Assembly (NCBI RefSeq): GCF_040712315.1
Contig: NC_134017.1
Location: forward strand, 20,981,822-21,045,821
From: Castanea sativa
Lineage: Eukaryota > Streptophyta > Magnoliopsida > Fagales > Fagaceae
Length of the DNA stretch: 64,000 bases
Direction of reading: 5' to 3'
Shown here: positions 11,709-22,999 of the stretch, piece by piece
Numbering within the stretch: position 1 is the stretch's first letter
Layout: each line of letters begins with the position of its first letter
The notes under the pieces: model-generated
Databases searched by the model: none
The model's input: the letters and a program-made list of their open reading frames with translations, nothing else
What the model was told of the DNA's origin: nothing
Made by a program: the position numbers and the translations under genes

Positions 11709-14596
11709 CTAATACGGGAAACTGGACAGGCAAGCACAAATTTTCAGTAATGGCTGTTTCTTCAGTACCTTGGAGGATCTCCTGGATGAAGCTCATGAAG
11801 TACCAAATTTAATCTGTGCTGAGAAAAAAAAAAAAAAAAAAAACCTTTACCATTGGATTCTTTCCTTTGCTGATGCCTATGACAGAAGATGACCAATGAA
11901 ATTTGAGATGACGTTGAAATGATGGGAAGAATGAGAATATGAGACTAGGTATGCATAGCATCACGAAATGTTTAATGTATAATTTTTAGGTAGTTTTGGA
12001 AAATGTGATGATTATTGTGTGTCTGATATCATTCCTGGTTTAATGTAATATGCTTAGGTTATTTTGTTCTTATTCTTTAAGATGATCAGTTGGATGAGTT
12101 TCCAGATCACAGCTATGAAATTAGTTAAGTTTTTGATAATTGTGCCTAAACTACCTATCAAAAAAAATAATTGTGCCTAAATGTTTTTATAGGGTTAGTT
12201 CACTAGATTGCTGGATCTCTTATTTATTTTTGCCAAACGACCATTGGATCTTTATTTCTTATAAGATGCATGTTTCTCACCTACTTCACAAATTACATCT
12301 AAAGCTGGACCAATAATTGGTTTTGAACACATCCATCTTATTAGACAACATTGGGCTTGGTCTAGGAGGCTAGTGAACTGTCCTAGGTGTCTTACCTTGA
12401 GTAAGTAGCTTGTTTCTTGGTTCTTGCTTAAGCTTAGTAGAGGGTTTATTTAATAAACTTATCATTAGTGCTCTCTCTTTCTCTCTCTCTCTCTCTCACA
12501 CGCTCGCGCACACACACACACACATGCACCCACACACCCACCACTTGCGCACATACTTTCAAACTCAAGATCTGAATGCATGCAAAAGTAAACACCATAT
12601 TGCTCTCACCTCATCTTGGAAATCCACTCTACTTTCCTAAGTGAACTCAATTTAGTCCTTATTTAGAATTTTTTGGTTGCATATATAATTCCTTTCCCTT
12701 TGTTCAGCTGTCTAATGGATCATCTGCTTGAACTTGTGTCTTCCTCGCTATCTTGATGCATTTTCAACGTGGCTTCCCTCTTGTTTTCCTGATGTCTTTA
12801 ACCCAAACTAATAAACTTTTCAATGGTGCATACTTTGATATTTGTTGCTTATGAGCAAAGCAGATTAGAAGGCTCCGAATAATTGTGTTAACAGTTGTTG
12901 CCATGTTTGTCATCCATGCTTTTGTTTCTTATCATATCTGCTTGGATCTATCTTGTCTCCTTTTAATCTACCGTCAAGCTAAGAAACAGAAGGGTGTGGA
13001 TAAGATGTTTAAGATGACCGAGCTAAAGAAGAAAATAGAAAGAAAAAAGAAAAACATGGAAAAACTGACCAAGTTTTAGGTTTATTGATGCATCGTTGTT
13101 GGTCTTATATATTCTACTTGACATATATTATGATATGTCAAGCAGTGAATATTGTCAATTCAGAGTCATATTTTAAGGTAGGACGTCTTCAAATTAATAT
13201 CTATGGGCTTTTATCTCTGGGGATACTCTACTCCTAAAAAAATTAGATTACTAAGAATGATACGAAGGGTGAGGTTGTGCATTGCAAACTTCTTGAATCA
13301 GTGTTGTTAAAAGTACATTTAGGTGTGTTTAAAGCTCAAAACTCAAAACTCAAAACCATAAAGTTCTAAGTCCTTGGCCAAAGCAAAGCTTGCTTAATGA
13401 AGCATGTCTTAAGCACACTTTCTTGTTACTTTTGCAAGAAGCAAAAAGCATGCCTAATGACTGTTTTTGCTAAAAAAAATATGAATCATTAAAATTAAGA
13501 GCTTGATCTTGAAGGAAATGATATGAACATTGATTTATTATTTTACAAACACTTTCTTAAGGTGTTGTATATTACATAAATTATACTGTATTTTGTCTAC
13601 ATATAAAAAAAGATATGAACAAAGATAATTTACCATTCATGTGCCTTTTAGTCTCTATCTTTTGGATATAGTTTGATTGAACCATTTGTTGAATTTAATT
13701 TTAGCTATCGTGATTATTATTATTTTTATAAAGGACAAGAGTATCCTATAAAATGATATGTTTGAATTTTCAAAGACCAGATTATTATCATATTGTTCAC
13801 TAATAACTGTTTTCAAATTTACTATATAATTTAAGAAAAATGAAATAACTTGTGTAAAATTTGAATTAATAAATTTTGTGTAATTGGACTGTCCATTTCA
13901 GCTAATAGACAAATATATTATTATTTTGAGTTTATTAACTTATTTTTATTATATATTATGTATCTTTAGAGGCTATATATTATATATAATATATGAAGAA
14001 TATGCTCATTACTTCAATCAGGTCTAATGCCTCATCCTTCATCCATTAGACCACAATATTATTATATATCACTATTTTGAGTAATTTCTTCTGGCTATTG
14101 TTAAGAATCATGAATATGCAAAATGCATCATCCATTAGTCCAGAATATATAGCTTGGTGAAGGAACAATCAAAGAAGATAAAACTACAGTGCAATTCAAG
14201 TCTATCCTTAAGCACGCTAATATAATGAATTTGTTCATTGAACTTACATTAGTCACTTTTATTTTTTAGGTACGAAAGAATTCGAAATCTATGATGTATA
14301 TTATATGATGGTTCTTCTTTGCCTTCATGCCAAAACAACATTGGGTTTATTTTTTGTAGACAAGATTTGAATTGAGATTTTTTATTCGAAAATAAATTAC
14401 TTTATCAGTTGAACTAATTGAAACTTACTAGATCTTAGACTATAGGATACAGTAATAGTTTGGAATGCCAAATAGGATTGATCTTCCAAATTGCAGTCAT
14501 GTTAATTTTTGTTGGGTCAAGAGCTTTGTAGCTCAATCATTTAGACCTCCCAAAGACATTCAATGGTTCAAATCCCCTCCCCAAGTATCAAATTAT

Positions 14597-14597
<1 letters not shown>
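11709..14597 (+). other. SYS1 3' UTR and intergenic stretch
   Basis: The start of this stretch is the SYS1 3' untranslated region. A (CT)n/(CA)n microsatellite lies at about 12472-12543. The rest is AT-rich, with no gene family recognised on either strand. The segment at 14505-14590 ends in a GGTTCAAATCCCCTCC word that resembles a pol III box B, so it may be a SINE fragment. Confidence 0.4.

Positions 14598-14661
<64 letters not shown>
14598..14661. repeat. (TA)n microsatellite
   Basis: An uninterrupted TA tract of about 64 bases lies between SYS1 and SULTR3. Confidence 0.95.
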
Positions 14662-14663
<2 letters not shown>

Positions 14664-15060
14664 GTTTAGTACTTAAAAGAATTTTTTTTTTGTCGAGAAG
14701 ATTGTAATTTGATTAATGAGAAATGTCATTCTCTAAAAATAAACAATAAAATGCATATATGAAAATCAGCGGTTAGGATGAAATTTAACTACCAGGATCC
14801 TCAACCTGGTGAGCTGCACTAATTTAAACATCAAAATCTCTTCTTAGAAGAGCATAAATTTCATCTTGTCCACTGAAAAAAGGGAAGAAAAAAAAAAGGA
14901 GAAAAATCTCATAGCCTTAAAAACTCTTCTATAAGGAAAAACAAAAGAAATTCCTCTCTTGAGTCCTGACTTTAGAACTCTTCCTAGGCTGCCACGGTCT
15001 TCGAGTGTTAAGTCATCTCTTCATGTCTTTCCATTGTTCTGCAGAAGCTCATTTAGTAAA

Positions 15061-18000
15061 TCATGGCTGAGCTCTCCACAAAGATGAAATGTGAGCCACA
15101 GCTTCTCCAACAGAGAGATAGATACCATGTGGCCCAAAGGACTCTGTGATTTCTGATTGATCTAGCTTTTCCGTCACACTTCCGACAGGATTTGCCAACA
15201 CAAGCTACATAACAAGCAGATAATGAACAAGTTAGCAATATGCTTTCCTTAATCACAGATTTTTTAACTTGGTATTATCACTATTTTTACCTTAAGTGAT
15301 CTTTTCTCCAACATCTTTTTGATTTCACATACTGTGTCAATGCCGCTTGTGTCTATTGCAGTCACAGCTGAGAAAATAATAAAATTGTAAGCCAAAATGT
15401 ACCAGAACACTTGCAACTTGCAAGTTAAATGATACTTCACAACTTCAAGTTTGTGATCAAGTTGGATAACTGAAGGTACCTGTCATGTCTAAAATTAAAC
15501 ATTTCAGTGCACTCCCATTATTTTCTTTTACCCACTCTTCCTCCTCTCGAACCCATCTTAATATCCTGCGCCAAGAATTTTTACTCAGTAAGAGATCCAT
15601 AAGTCTAGGAGATGCTTAAAAGTATCATTACAGTTGGCTAGTGCTATATGCTGTAATTTAAATAACATAATGGTACTGACCTTTCTTGCAAGTAAGTTGA
15701 GTTTGCAAAGTAGATGGGAGACTCAACAGCAAGAATGAGAAACGAGGGGATCCTTGAAGCTTCTCTATACCGGTTGAGGTTTTGGTATATTTGAGTGCCC
15801 CGGATATTTCCTAAGATTAGAGTGTTTGGCCTGGTGACATGCAAGAGAATCTTGAAAACTGAAACTGCAACCTGAAATTTGCAATTAAGGTGTCAGATAT
15901 ATCCACCATGTGATGAAATCATTTATGCATAAAAGAGAACAAGAAAAGCTCTAGTCTTTTCTTTCCTTCATTCTTTTTTGCTCTTGCTTTTTCTAATGCT
16001 CTGAAAAATAACGAATAATGAAGAATGAGACTTCAGCTTACCGCAATGGCGAGACCTAGTGGCACTGAAATAAAAAGAACACCGACAAAGGAGCAGAAAC
16101 AAGCCATGAAATCAAGTTTGTCAACTTTCCACAATTTGAGTGCTGCCTGATAATCTATTAGGCCAATCACTGCTGTTATGATGATGGCTGCTAAGATGAC
16201 ATTGGGAGTGTAATAAAACAGTGGCATGAGAAACAGCAGTGTCACAAGCACAGCTGAAGCCATGACTATATTTGACACTGCTGTTTGTGCTCCAGCGTTG
16301 TAGCTTACGGCAGATCGAGAAAATGATCCTGAAAGATTAATTACAAATATTTGTGTTGTTAGAAACTTTCGTGATTATTACATTGCAGCATAAGTTGTAA
16401 AGAGGGCCAAATGAGAAGGTATCATATTTACCTGTAGTAACATAGCATGAAGAGCATGTACCAGCAATGTTCATAACACCAATTGCCATCATTTCTTTGT
16501 TTCCATCCACTTGGTAATTTTTAAGAGCAGCAAATGTCCTCCCCACAGCAATTCCTTCCTATAACCATACAAAAAGGCCAAAATTTAGAGAGTGGTAACA
16601 TTTATATAGCATATAAATCTTAATTATAATTAATTAGTTGCAAACCCACGCGATGCGTGGGGAAGCTTGGGCCGAAAGTGTCCACTCAGTACATATGGTT
16701 AAGTGGTTCAATGGTGTCCATAATGAGGAGAGTCAGTGGTAACATGGTAGGAAAGCTATTGTCTATTAAGTGCTACTTGAAAAGACCACAGATGGATAAT
16801 CTACTCAGAAGAAATGTAAGGCTTGTATTGGACAACTTACAGTGAGAGATAAGATTCCAGTTACAATGCCAGTTTTGATAGCTACAGCTAGATGAGGGCC
16901 ACTGAGGTATAGCATGTTTAGTGAAGGAGGATTAAGGCCCTTTGGTAAGTGACCAATCTGTTCCACATAAAAAACAGAGAGATCAATATAGTAGTAAGTA
17001 GTAGGGAAAAAAATCATAAAACCTGTTAATAATTTTTTATGTAAAAGTACCAAAGAGAATTCTAGCACTTACAATTGGAATTCCATGAACCTTGGACTTG
17101 AGGAGGAAAACTATGAGGGTTGAGAGGATAACTGATGTTAATGGGGCAGCTGCTGAGACCCAAAAAAGCTTTGGATTCCTATTGCTCTGTGTTGTTTGAT
17201 AACAAAGTTACAATCAAAAGAACATAATATTTTGATGATTGAGTAATAAGTGAAATATGATTTTCAGCAACAAAGAAACACTTACAATATGCCTTGCAGT
17301 CAACAGAAAGAAGAGGAAACCAAAACCCATAACAATGGTTTGCCAAGACCACTGCAAACATCAATTGTAACAAAATTAGTGAAAATATTATTGATGATTG
17401 CAATTGTGTGATACCAGTATATTACATCATTTTTTTAGCAGTTTGTCTAATTTCATAAGGTTCCATCTCTTTCAACTTGGAAAAAAGAACTCTTATAATA
17501 TCTACAAATATTGTAGACAGTAAAAATTTGTCACAAAGAAACAAACATTTTTTTTGTTGTTGTGGAAATTGTTGAATATATTTAAAATAAATCCAATCTA
17601 AACCATGAACTTATTTGCAATGTCCACCATAAACTACAAAATTCCCATCTATGCCCTAATTTGAGATTAATTTGCAAAGTATTTCATATTATCCAAAATT
17701 ATTGTTAAAATTAAAAAATTAGTGGGCTACTTAAGTTTGAAATTGTAAATTAATGAGCACTAATATGTTAATCTGGACATATTAATGTACACTATCATCC
17801 TCTTACTAATATTAGGGTGCACATCACAAACTAATATTGATTTGGGGTGTTGATTGCAATGATTTAAAATTTAGGGTGAATAATTGAACATTGAAAATTA
17901 TCCCCCTATAATTGAATCTCCCCTTCCCCCTTAGAAAAGAAAATGACCATGTAACTTAGGGTGGATAGCTACAATTTGTCTTAAAAAATACATATAATCA

Positions 18001-20668
18001 TTCTCCATGGAGAACATAGGCACCGGCCATTGTGTCTTTCTAATAATTAACTAAGGTTGGGTTTCTTGGATTTATTTAAAGAAAGCATAACTTTCTCCTA
18101 TAGCTTGGTTGCCTTTACAAAGACATTTCTAAAAGCTACTTTTGTGTAAAAAATACAAAGATATCTTTGCTTAAAAAAAATTCAGAACTAATTCCCAAAT
18201 GATACCTAGTCTTCTTTTTTTTTTTTTTTGAAGATCAAATTGTACCTACTCAATAGTCAATACCTTACTTTTATTACTATTTTTTTTTTTTTTACATAAA
18301 AAAAAGGACATCACTTTTTCTTTGTTAAGAAAAAAAACTTAAATAGTACATGAGTTCACATTCTTCAATTTCCTACCGCTAGTCCTACTTTAGTTTTGAT
18401 TAAATTGCTTTCTCTTTAGAGATGCCTCATACCTCATCTTTGGTGCTTATAACAGAGGAAACAACAGGAATAATTTGCATTTTGCTGGTGAAGTGAACAA
18501 TCCCAAGCAATCCTTTAAGCTGTTGCAATGACACAATAACTGCTGCGCCAGCCATAAACCCAACTAGAGTTGCCTTCGAGAGGAAATCAATTATAAAGCC
18601 TAATCTGTGAGTCACAAGACAAAATCAATTTCATAAAGTCAGGAATAGAGAGAATTGATTATGTTCTCTTTATTAATATCCGTGCACAAATTCTTTTATT
18701 TTTGTAACAGAAAAAAGATATGAAGGTGAAACATTCTTTAAGGTTGTTAATGAATGCCTTAATTATAAGAACTATTTTTTTTAAAAACCTTTTCTCTTTT
18801 TAATGTGCCATATTTACCTAATATTGACTGTTCATCTACTATTATAAAATAATATTAAATAAGAAAGTATCATTCATATGTAAACAATTTTGGGAATCAA
18901 ATTTCTCATAAAAAGAGTCTGACGGATATCAATTATCTTCTAATTCTACAAAAGTAGGAGTTTTGTGCACAACTTTTTTAGTTTTTTATTTTTTAATCCT
19001 ATGTCAATGGTTAAGAATCCTATGTCAATGGTTAAGATAGGTATGTATAGTATACAAAAAAATTTTCCGTTGTAATCAAACCACAGAGACAGTCTAGGAT
19101 GGGCACAATTTGATACCTTAGAAGACCTAGAGAAGCCTGAAATAAGCCAGCAAAGAAGGTGGCAGTGAAGGCCAATCTAAGATAGAGAATTTGATCTTCA
19201 GTAGGAGAAACTGCCTCACTTAACATGGACCCCATGACCAAAGATGCTATTGATACAGGGCCAACAGCAAGATGTCTAGAACTTCCAAGGATTGAGTATA
19301 TCAATGGGGGCACAAAGCTCGAGTCTGCATGAAACAGAGTTTAACTTAAATTAACTTATCATTTAAAAAGAACTAATTGATTACCTTATTTATTAACCAA
19401 TAAGTTAAAATATGACGTAAAAGGAGTGGTATTGATACTAACATAGTCCGACTATTGGTGGCAAATTGGCAAGCTTTGCATAGCTGATTCCCTGCAACAT
19501 TACAAACTAATTTAGATTAGCAGAAAAACAACAAGAAGATCTTGCTTTAAAAAAAAAAAAAAAAAACTTTTTGGTTGCTTACAGAAGAAGTTCCAAATTA
19601 TCAGAGTGCAATTAATTAGTTTCAAAGAATATTTCTATTATTGTTTTTTTGACAGAAGAATATTTCTATTATGGTACAAATAAAATGTGCTAGTAACATT
19701 GACTCCTTATGATTGTGACCACTTGGGTCTTACACGTGGGGTTTTCAACACAAAATGAGAGGTCTCAAGTGCCGATAAATAAGCACCAAATACCTGAACT
19801 GACTCAAGTGGTTAAACTAGCAAGATGTGAGAATTTCTTGAAGCTACTTATTTTAACAAGTATTATAATGTAGTAAACTTCCAAAAACATATATGGAAGG
19901 ACATTAAAAATATACTCGATGATGATTAAAGACAAAATTCATGTTCAAAGCCATGTTATAATTTTATACAATATTGATTATATCAACAAAAACAAATCCA
20001 CTTAAAAGAACCCAATTCATGTAGTCCACTCCTCGATTAAATTAAAAACGACCATCATTCCCGACAAAGATGGAGCATGTGCAGAGCACAAGATTTCTTT
20101 GGTAAATTTATTAGATACTGCTTCGGGCTCTCACATTAGGAGGGTTGGGCCCCACATATGAAACGCCTCATGTGAGAATACGGAGCATACTACTCTGGAG
20201 GTATTTAATAATTTTTTAAGTGTTTTGTCGACTAATCTTTTTTCATGAAATGACAAACACAAAAAAAAAGCAAACTCGCACACAAAAGCTTTTCAATCTT
20301 CAATGCATTATTGTAACTAGTCTCACCTGTGGGATAGCCAGGCTAGCAATGGTAAGACCAGCGATGACATCAGACTTCAGAAGAGTAACATTGTACTCAG
20401 AGCCCCATTGAAATATAGGAAAGAAAAACTGAAGACAGATGATCAACTTCTTGAACCATGTTTGATTCTTGCATCTATAAAGTGGGTCATCAGGGAAGAA
20501 GATCTCAATGAGCCTGTGCTTGAGTTTCTGCAAAGTGGTTAGCTTTGGTGGCAAGCAAACCTTGTGAATTTGCATTGGTGGTGGCATTACTCCTACTTCT
20601 GCCGATGAAATTGTCACAGTGGTTTCTAAACATGCAACGTGTTCCACTCTGTTGGAGTTAACACCCAT
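15061..20668 (-). CDS. SULTR3: Group 3 sulfate transporter (SULTR3;3-like), 13 exons, frameshift in exon 11
   Basis: Exons on the minus strand: 20668-20327, 19491-19443, 19324-19117, 18604-18433, 17351-17286, 17186-17073, 16957-16841, 16558-16432, 16328-16042, 15871-15681, 15566-15480, 15367-15291 and 15204-15061, all GT-AG. Apart from one extra base they encode 659 residues, normal for SULTR3. Visible motifs are FFPDDPL and [18 protein letters not shown] early, [55 protein letters not shown], and the STAS core [15 protein letters not shown]26/SulP group-3 proteins move sulfate or related anions across plastid, ER or plasma membranes; the substrate cannot be read from sequence. The start is the ATG at 20668, with A at -3 and G at +4. 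One extra G (minus strand) at 15540-15542 shifts the frame and gives a stop at 15520-15518, cutting the product to about 573 residues without most of the STAS domain. The subgroup number is from memory and less sure than the family. Confidence 0.92.
15540..15542 (-). other. Single-base insertion (frameshift) in SULTR3 exon 11
   Basis: The plus strand reads TCTTCCCTCC. Removing one C restores an acidic Glu-rich stretch followed by WVKENNG and the STAS start, all in frame with exon 12. As given, the frame ends at TAA (15520-15518). No alternative splice site for exons 10 or 11 that I could see repairs it. Confidence 0.8.
16625..16662 (-). mobile_element. Helitron-like 3' terminus in SULTR3 intron 7
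   Basis: On the minus strand a 7-bp stem hairpin (CCCACGC, loop ATC, GCGTGGG) is followed 7 bases later by CTAA and then T. This is the layout of a Helitron 3' end (hairpin, then CTRR, inserted before T). The matching 5' TC end was not identified. Confidence 0.5.
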
Positions 20669-20820
20669 TTCTATGCCAAAAAAAGAAGTACAAGTACCAG
20701 TGTGTACCACCAAGATGTTGAAGAAAAGTTTGAGAAAACACTATGAGTATTACACGATGAAACACTGAAAAAGAAATACCCAGAATGTTTTGGTAAAAAA
20801 ACAGGAAGACGGTATGATGG

Positions 20821-20827
20821 TTTTATA
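20821..20827 (-). promoter_or_regulatory. TATA box of SULTR3
   Basis: The minus strand reads TGCTATAAAACC, a good plant TATA box, about 155 bases upstream of the ATG at 20668. This places the transcription start near 20790. A (CT)n tract (plus-strand GA repeat, 20840-20862) lies just upstream and is a common plant core-promoter feature. Confidence 0.6.
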
Positions 20828-20839
20828 GCAGAAGCAAGG

Positions 20840-20866
20840 AGGAGAGAGAGAGAGAGAGAGAGGGAG
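20840..20866. repeat. (GA)n microsatellite in SULTR3 promoter
   Basis: An alternating GA tract lies directly upstream of the SULTR3 TATA box. It could bind GAGA-type (BPC/BBR) factors, but that is inference. Confidence 0.8.
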
Positions 20867-21212
20867 CAAGTGCCACGAAGGGTGGTAGTTATTCAGCAGT
20901 TTGCCATTTGCTTGATCGGGGGTACTTTGGTCATTTAGATGGATTTGAAGTATATAATCAAATCTCTTAATTTTTTTTTTTTTTTTTCTGGTAATAAATT
21001 TTTACAACTACAGGTGTCAATCTACGACATAATCTTCAGTGTGTCTTTGTCACCCCTATTAGAAATGATCACTTTTATTACTTTAACTTAGGAGACCTTT
21101 TCCTTCCTCAAAAAAAAAAAAATCTAAGAGACCTCCTTCCATTTCAAAAAAGAAGTAAACTCAGGAGACTTTCCTTTCAAAAAGACAGAAAAAAAAAAAA
21201 AGGAGACCTGTT

Positions 21213-21213
<1 letters not shown>

Positions 21214-21255
<42 letters not shown>
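21214..21255. repeat. (TAA)n microsatellite
   Basis: About fourteen uninterrupted trinucleotide units. Confidence 0.95.
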
Positions 21256-21257
<2 letters not shown>

Positions 21258-22918
21258 CTTAGGAGAACTTGGTAAAAAAAAAATGTAGGTGACCTTTTAC
21301 TTAACACCTTTAAAATACTCACACTCCTTACCTTTTAGTAACTTTTTTTTTTTTTTTTGGTGCTCAAAGTTAATTTTTATGCTCTATTTGTTTTGTTATA
21401 AAATATTTTTAATGAATACGTTACATTTGAGTGTTTAGTGTATTAAAGTAGAAACCACTACCTTTTCAAAAAAAATAAAGTATAAACCACTAAAACTAGT
21501 AACACAACTATTGAAGAGTTGGTGGTTTGGCAATCAGATTGCTAGCACTGACTACAGGCCGTTGGTTCCAATTGTTAGACCACTGGCTTCAGCAATCAGA
21601 CCAGCGGCTTTGGTGACTTGACCGGTGGCCTAGACCATAAGATTGGTGATCTAGCCACTATAGGGTGGGTGTGGGGGTGGGCGTGGGGGTGAGCTATTGT
21701 ATGTTTTCGTACAGTATTTTACAAAGTTTTTTAAGCAAAGTGTTTTATAACATTTTTAAAAGGATTTTATGGTCAATGAAAAATATATTCAAATTTGACC
21801 AAATCTTACTATGAAACAAATATGGTGAAATGCTGAAAATATAATTATGATACCCATATACCTGTATCTGCTTCAAAGCCTTCATCTCTTGTTATCCCGT
21901 TGAAGTTGAAGTTAGGCAAATTTTTGTCATTAGGGAGCTCGATTTTTGGCACCATGAAGCATATAGATAGTCTAGGTACTAACGACAATATAGAATAACA
22001 TCATATAATAATGATAAGATGGATGTATTAGATATTGGTTCGGACATGAGAAAGAGGATTATAGACATATATTGTACACATGTCACTTTTATTATCATCC
22101 TTTTTCACCTAATATATTTCTTTCTTTTTTTTACTTTTGGAAAGAGAGTCTATTTTGATTCTTTTTGAAGGTTTCTATGACTGTTTTCTTTTTATGTGAT
22201 TTCCTTTTTTATAATAAGTATCACATCTTCCAAGGTTGGAAATATTTGTTCTTAAACTTAAATGTCTTCACTCACGTGTTTCGATAAAAAACCTTATGTA
22301 AAAGTAGTTTTTTTTTTTATTTATTTTCTAGTATTTAATAGTATGAGAATAAAAAAAGTCCAAGAAAAATTATTTTTAGTTAATAGAAAAAGCATGATTT
22401 ATTTTTAGAAATTTTTTTTTATTAAATTTTTTTTTTTGGAAAACAATACTATCTCACATCAAGCTAAATAAAGGAAATTATGTGATTATTTTTCAACTCA
22501 TTTAAGGTTGTTATCAAATATAGGAAAATAAGATAGTTCTAAAGAAAATACATTTTGAAAAATTACTCATTTTTTAAAAAACATCATCATTGAAACAAAC
22601 AGAGTGGGACCAAATGAAAAAATAGCTAGTTTTGTTTAGATAAAAAAAATTCCATTGACCTCCCCTGAGTTTTTTAGTTATTACAATTATTACCTCTCTA
22701 GTTTGGAATAATACACTAACTTCCTTTAAAATGAAAACTATTTACACTAACCCTCATTGGATGACTGAAAAACATGGCTTTAAAAAATCTTAAGATTTCT
22801 ATTTCATCCTCCATTTAAACTGTTAACCACACCTTTTCCAATAGGAAATTAGGGATTTTTAAAGTGTATTTAGGAATAAGAAATTTGGGGTTTAATCTCC
22901 GCGTATACTAGAAACTGA

Positions 22919-22999
22919 TTGGTGTCTTGGTCTGATGATAAAAAATTATTATCAGAAGCGGACGCCAGAGGTTGAAACTCTCTTTCAAAAAAAAAAAAA
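22919..22999 (+). mobile_element. tRNA-derived SINE-like fragment
   Basis: The segment has a box-A-like TTGGTCTGATGATAA near 22927. About 30 bases later comes a box-B-like GAGGTTGAAACTC, ending in CTCTCTTTC plus a 13-A tail. This order (A box, B box, A tail) is that of plant SINEs. It is short and diverged and is not a functional tRNA. Confidence 0.4.

Noticed and set aside
13310..13470. AAAGCAAAGCTTGCTT region considered as a MITE
   Set aside because: No matching inverted termini or target duplication could be found.
14505..14597. tRNA gene suggested by a GGTTCAAATCCCC word
   Set aside because: Only a box-B-like word is present. No cloverleaf or proper box A could be built; at best a SINE remnant. 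The same holds for about 35660-35700.
20669..20713. Longer N-terminus for SULTR3 starting at 20713
   Set aside because: The upstream codon is TTG, not ATG. The first in-frame ATG is at 20668 and has good start context.
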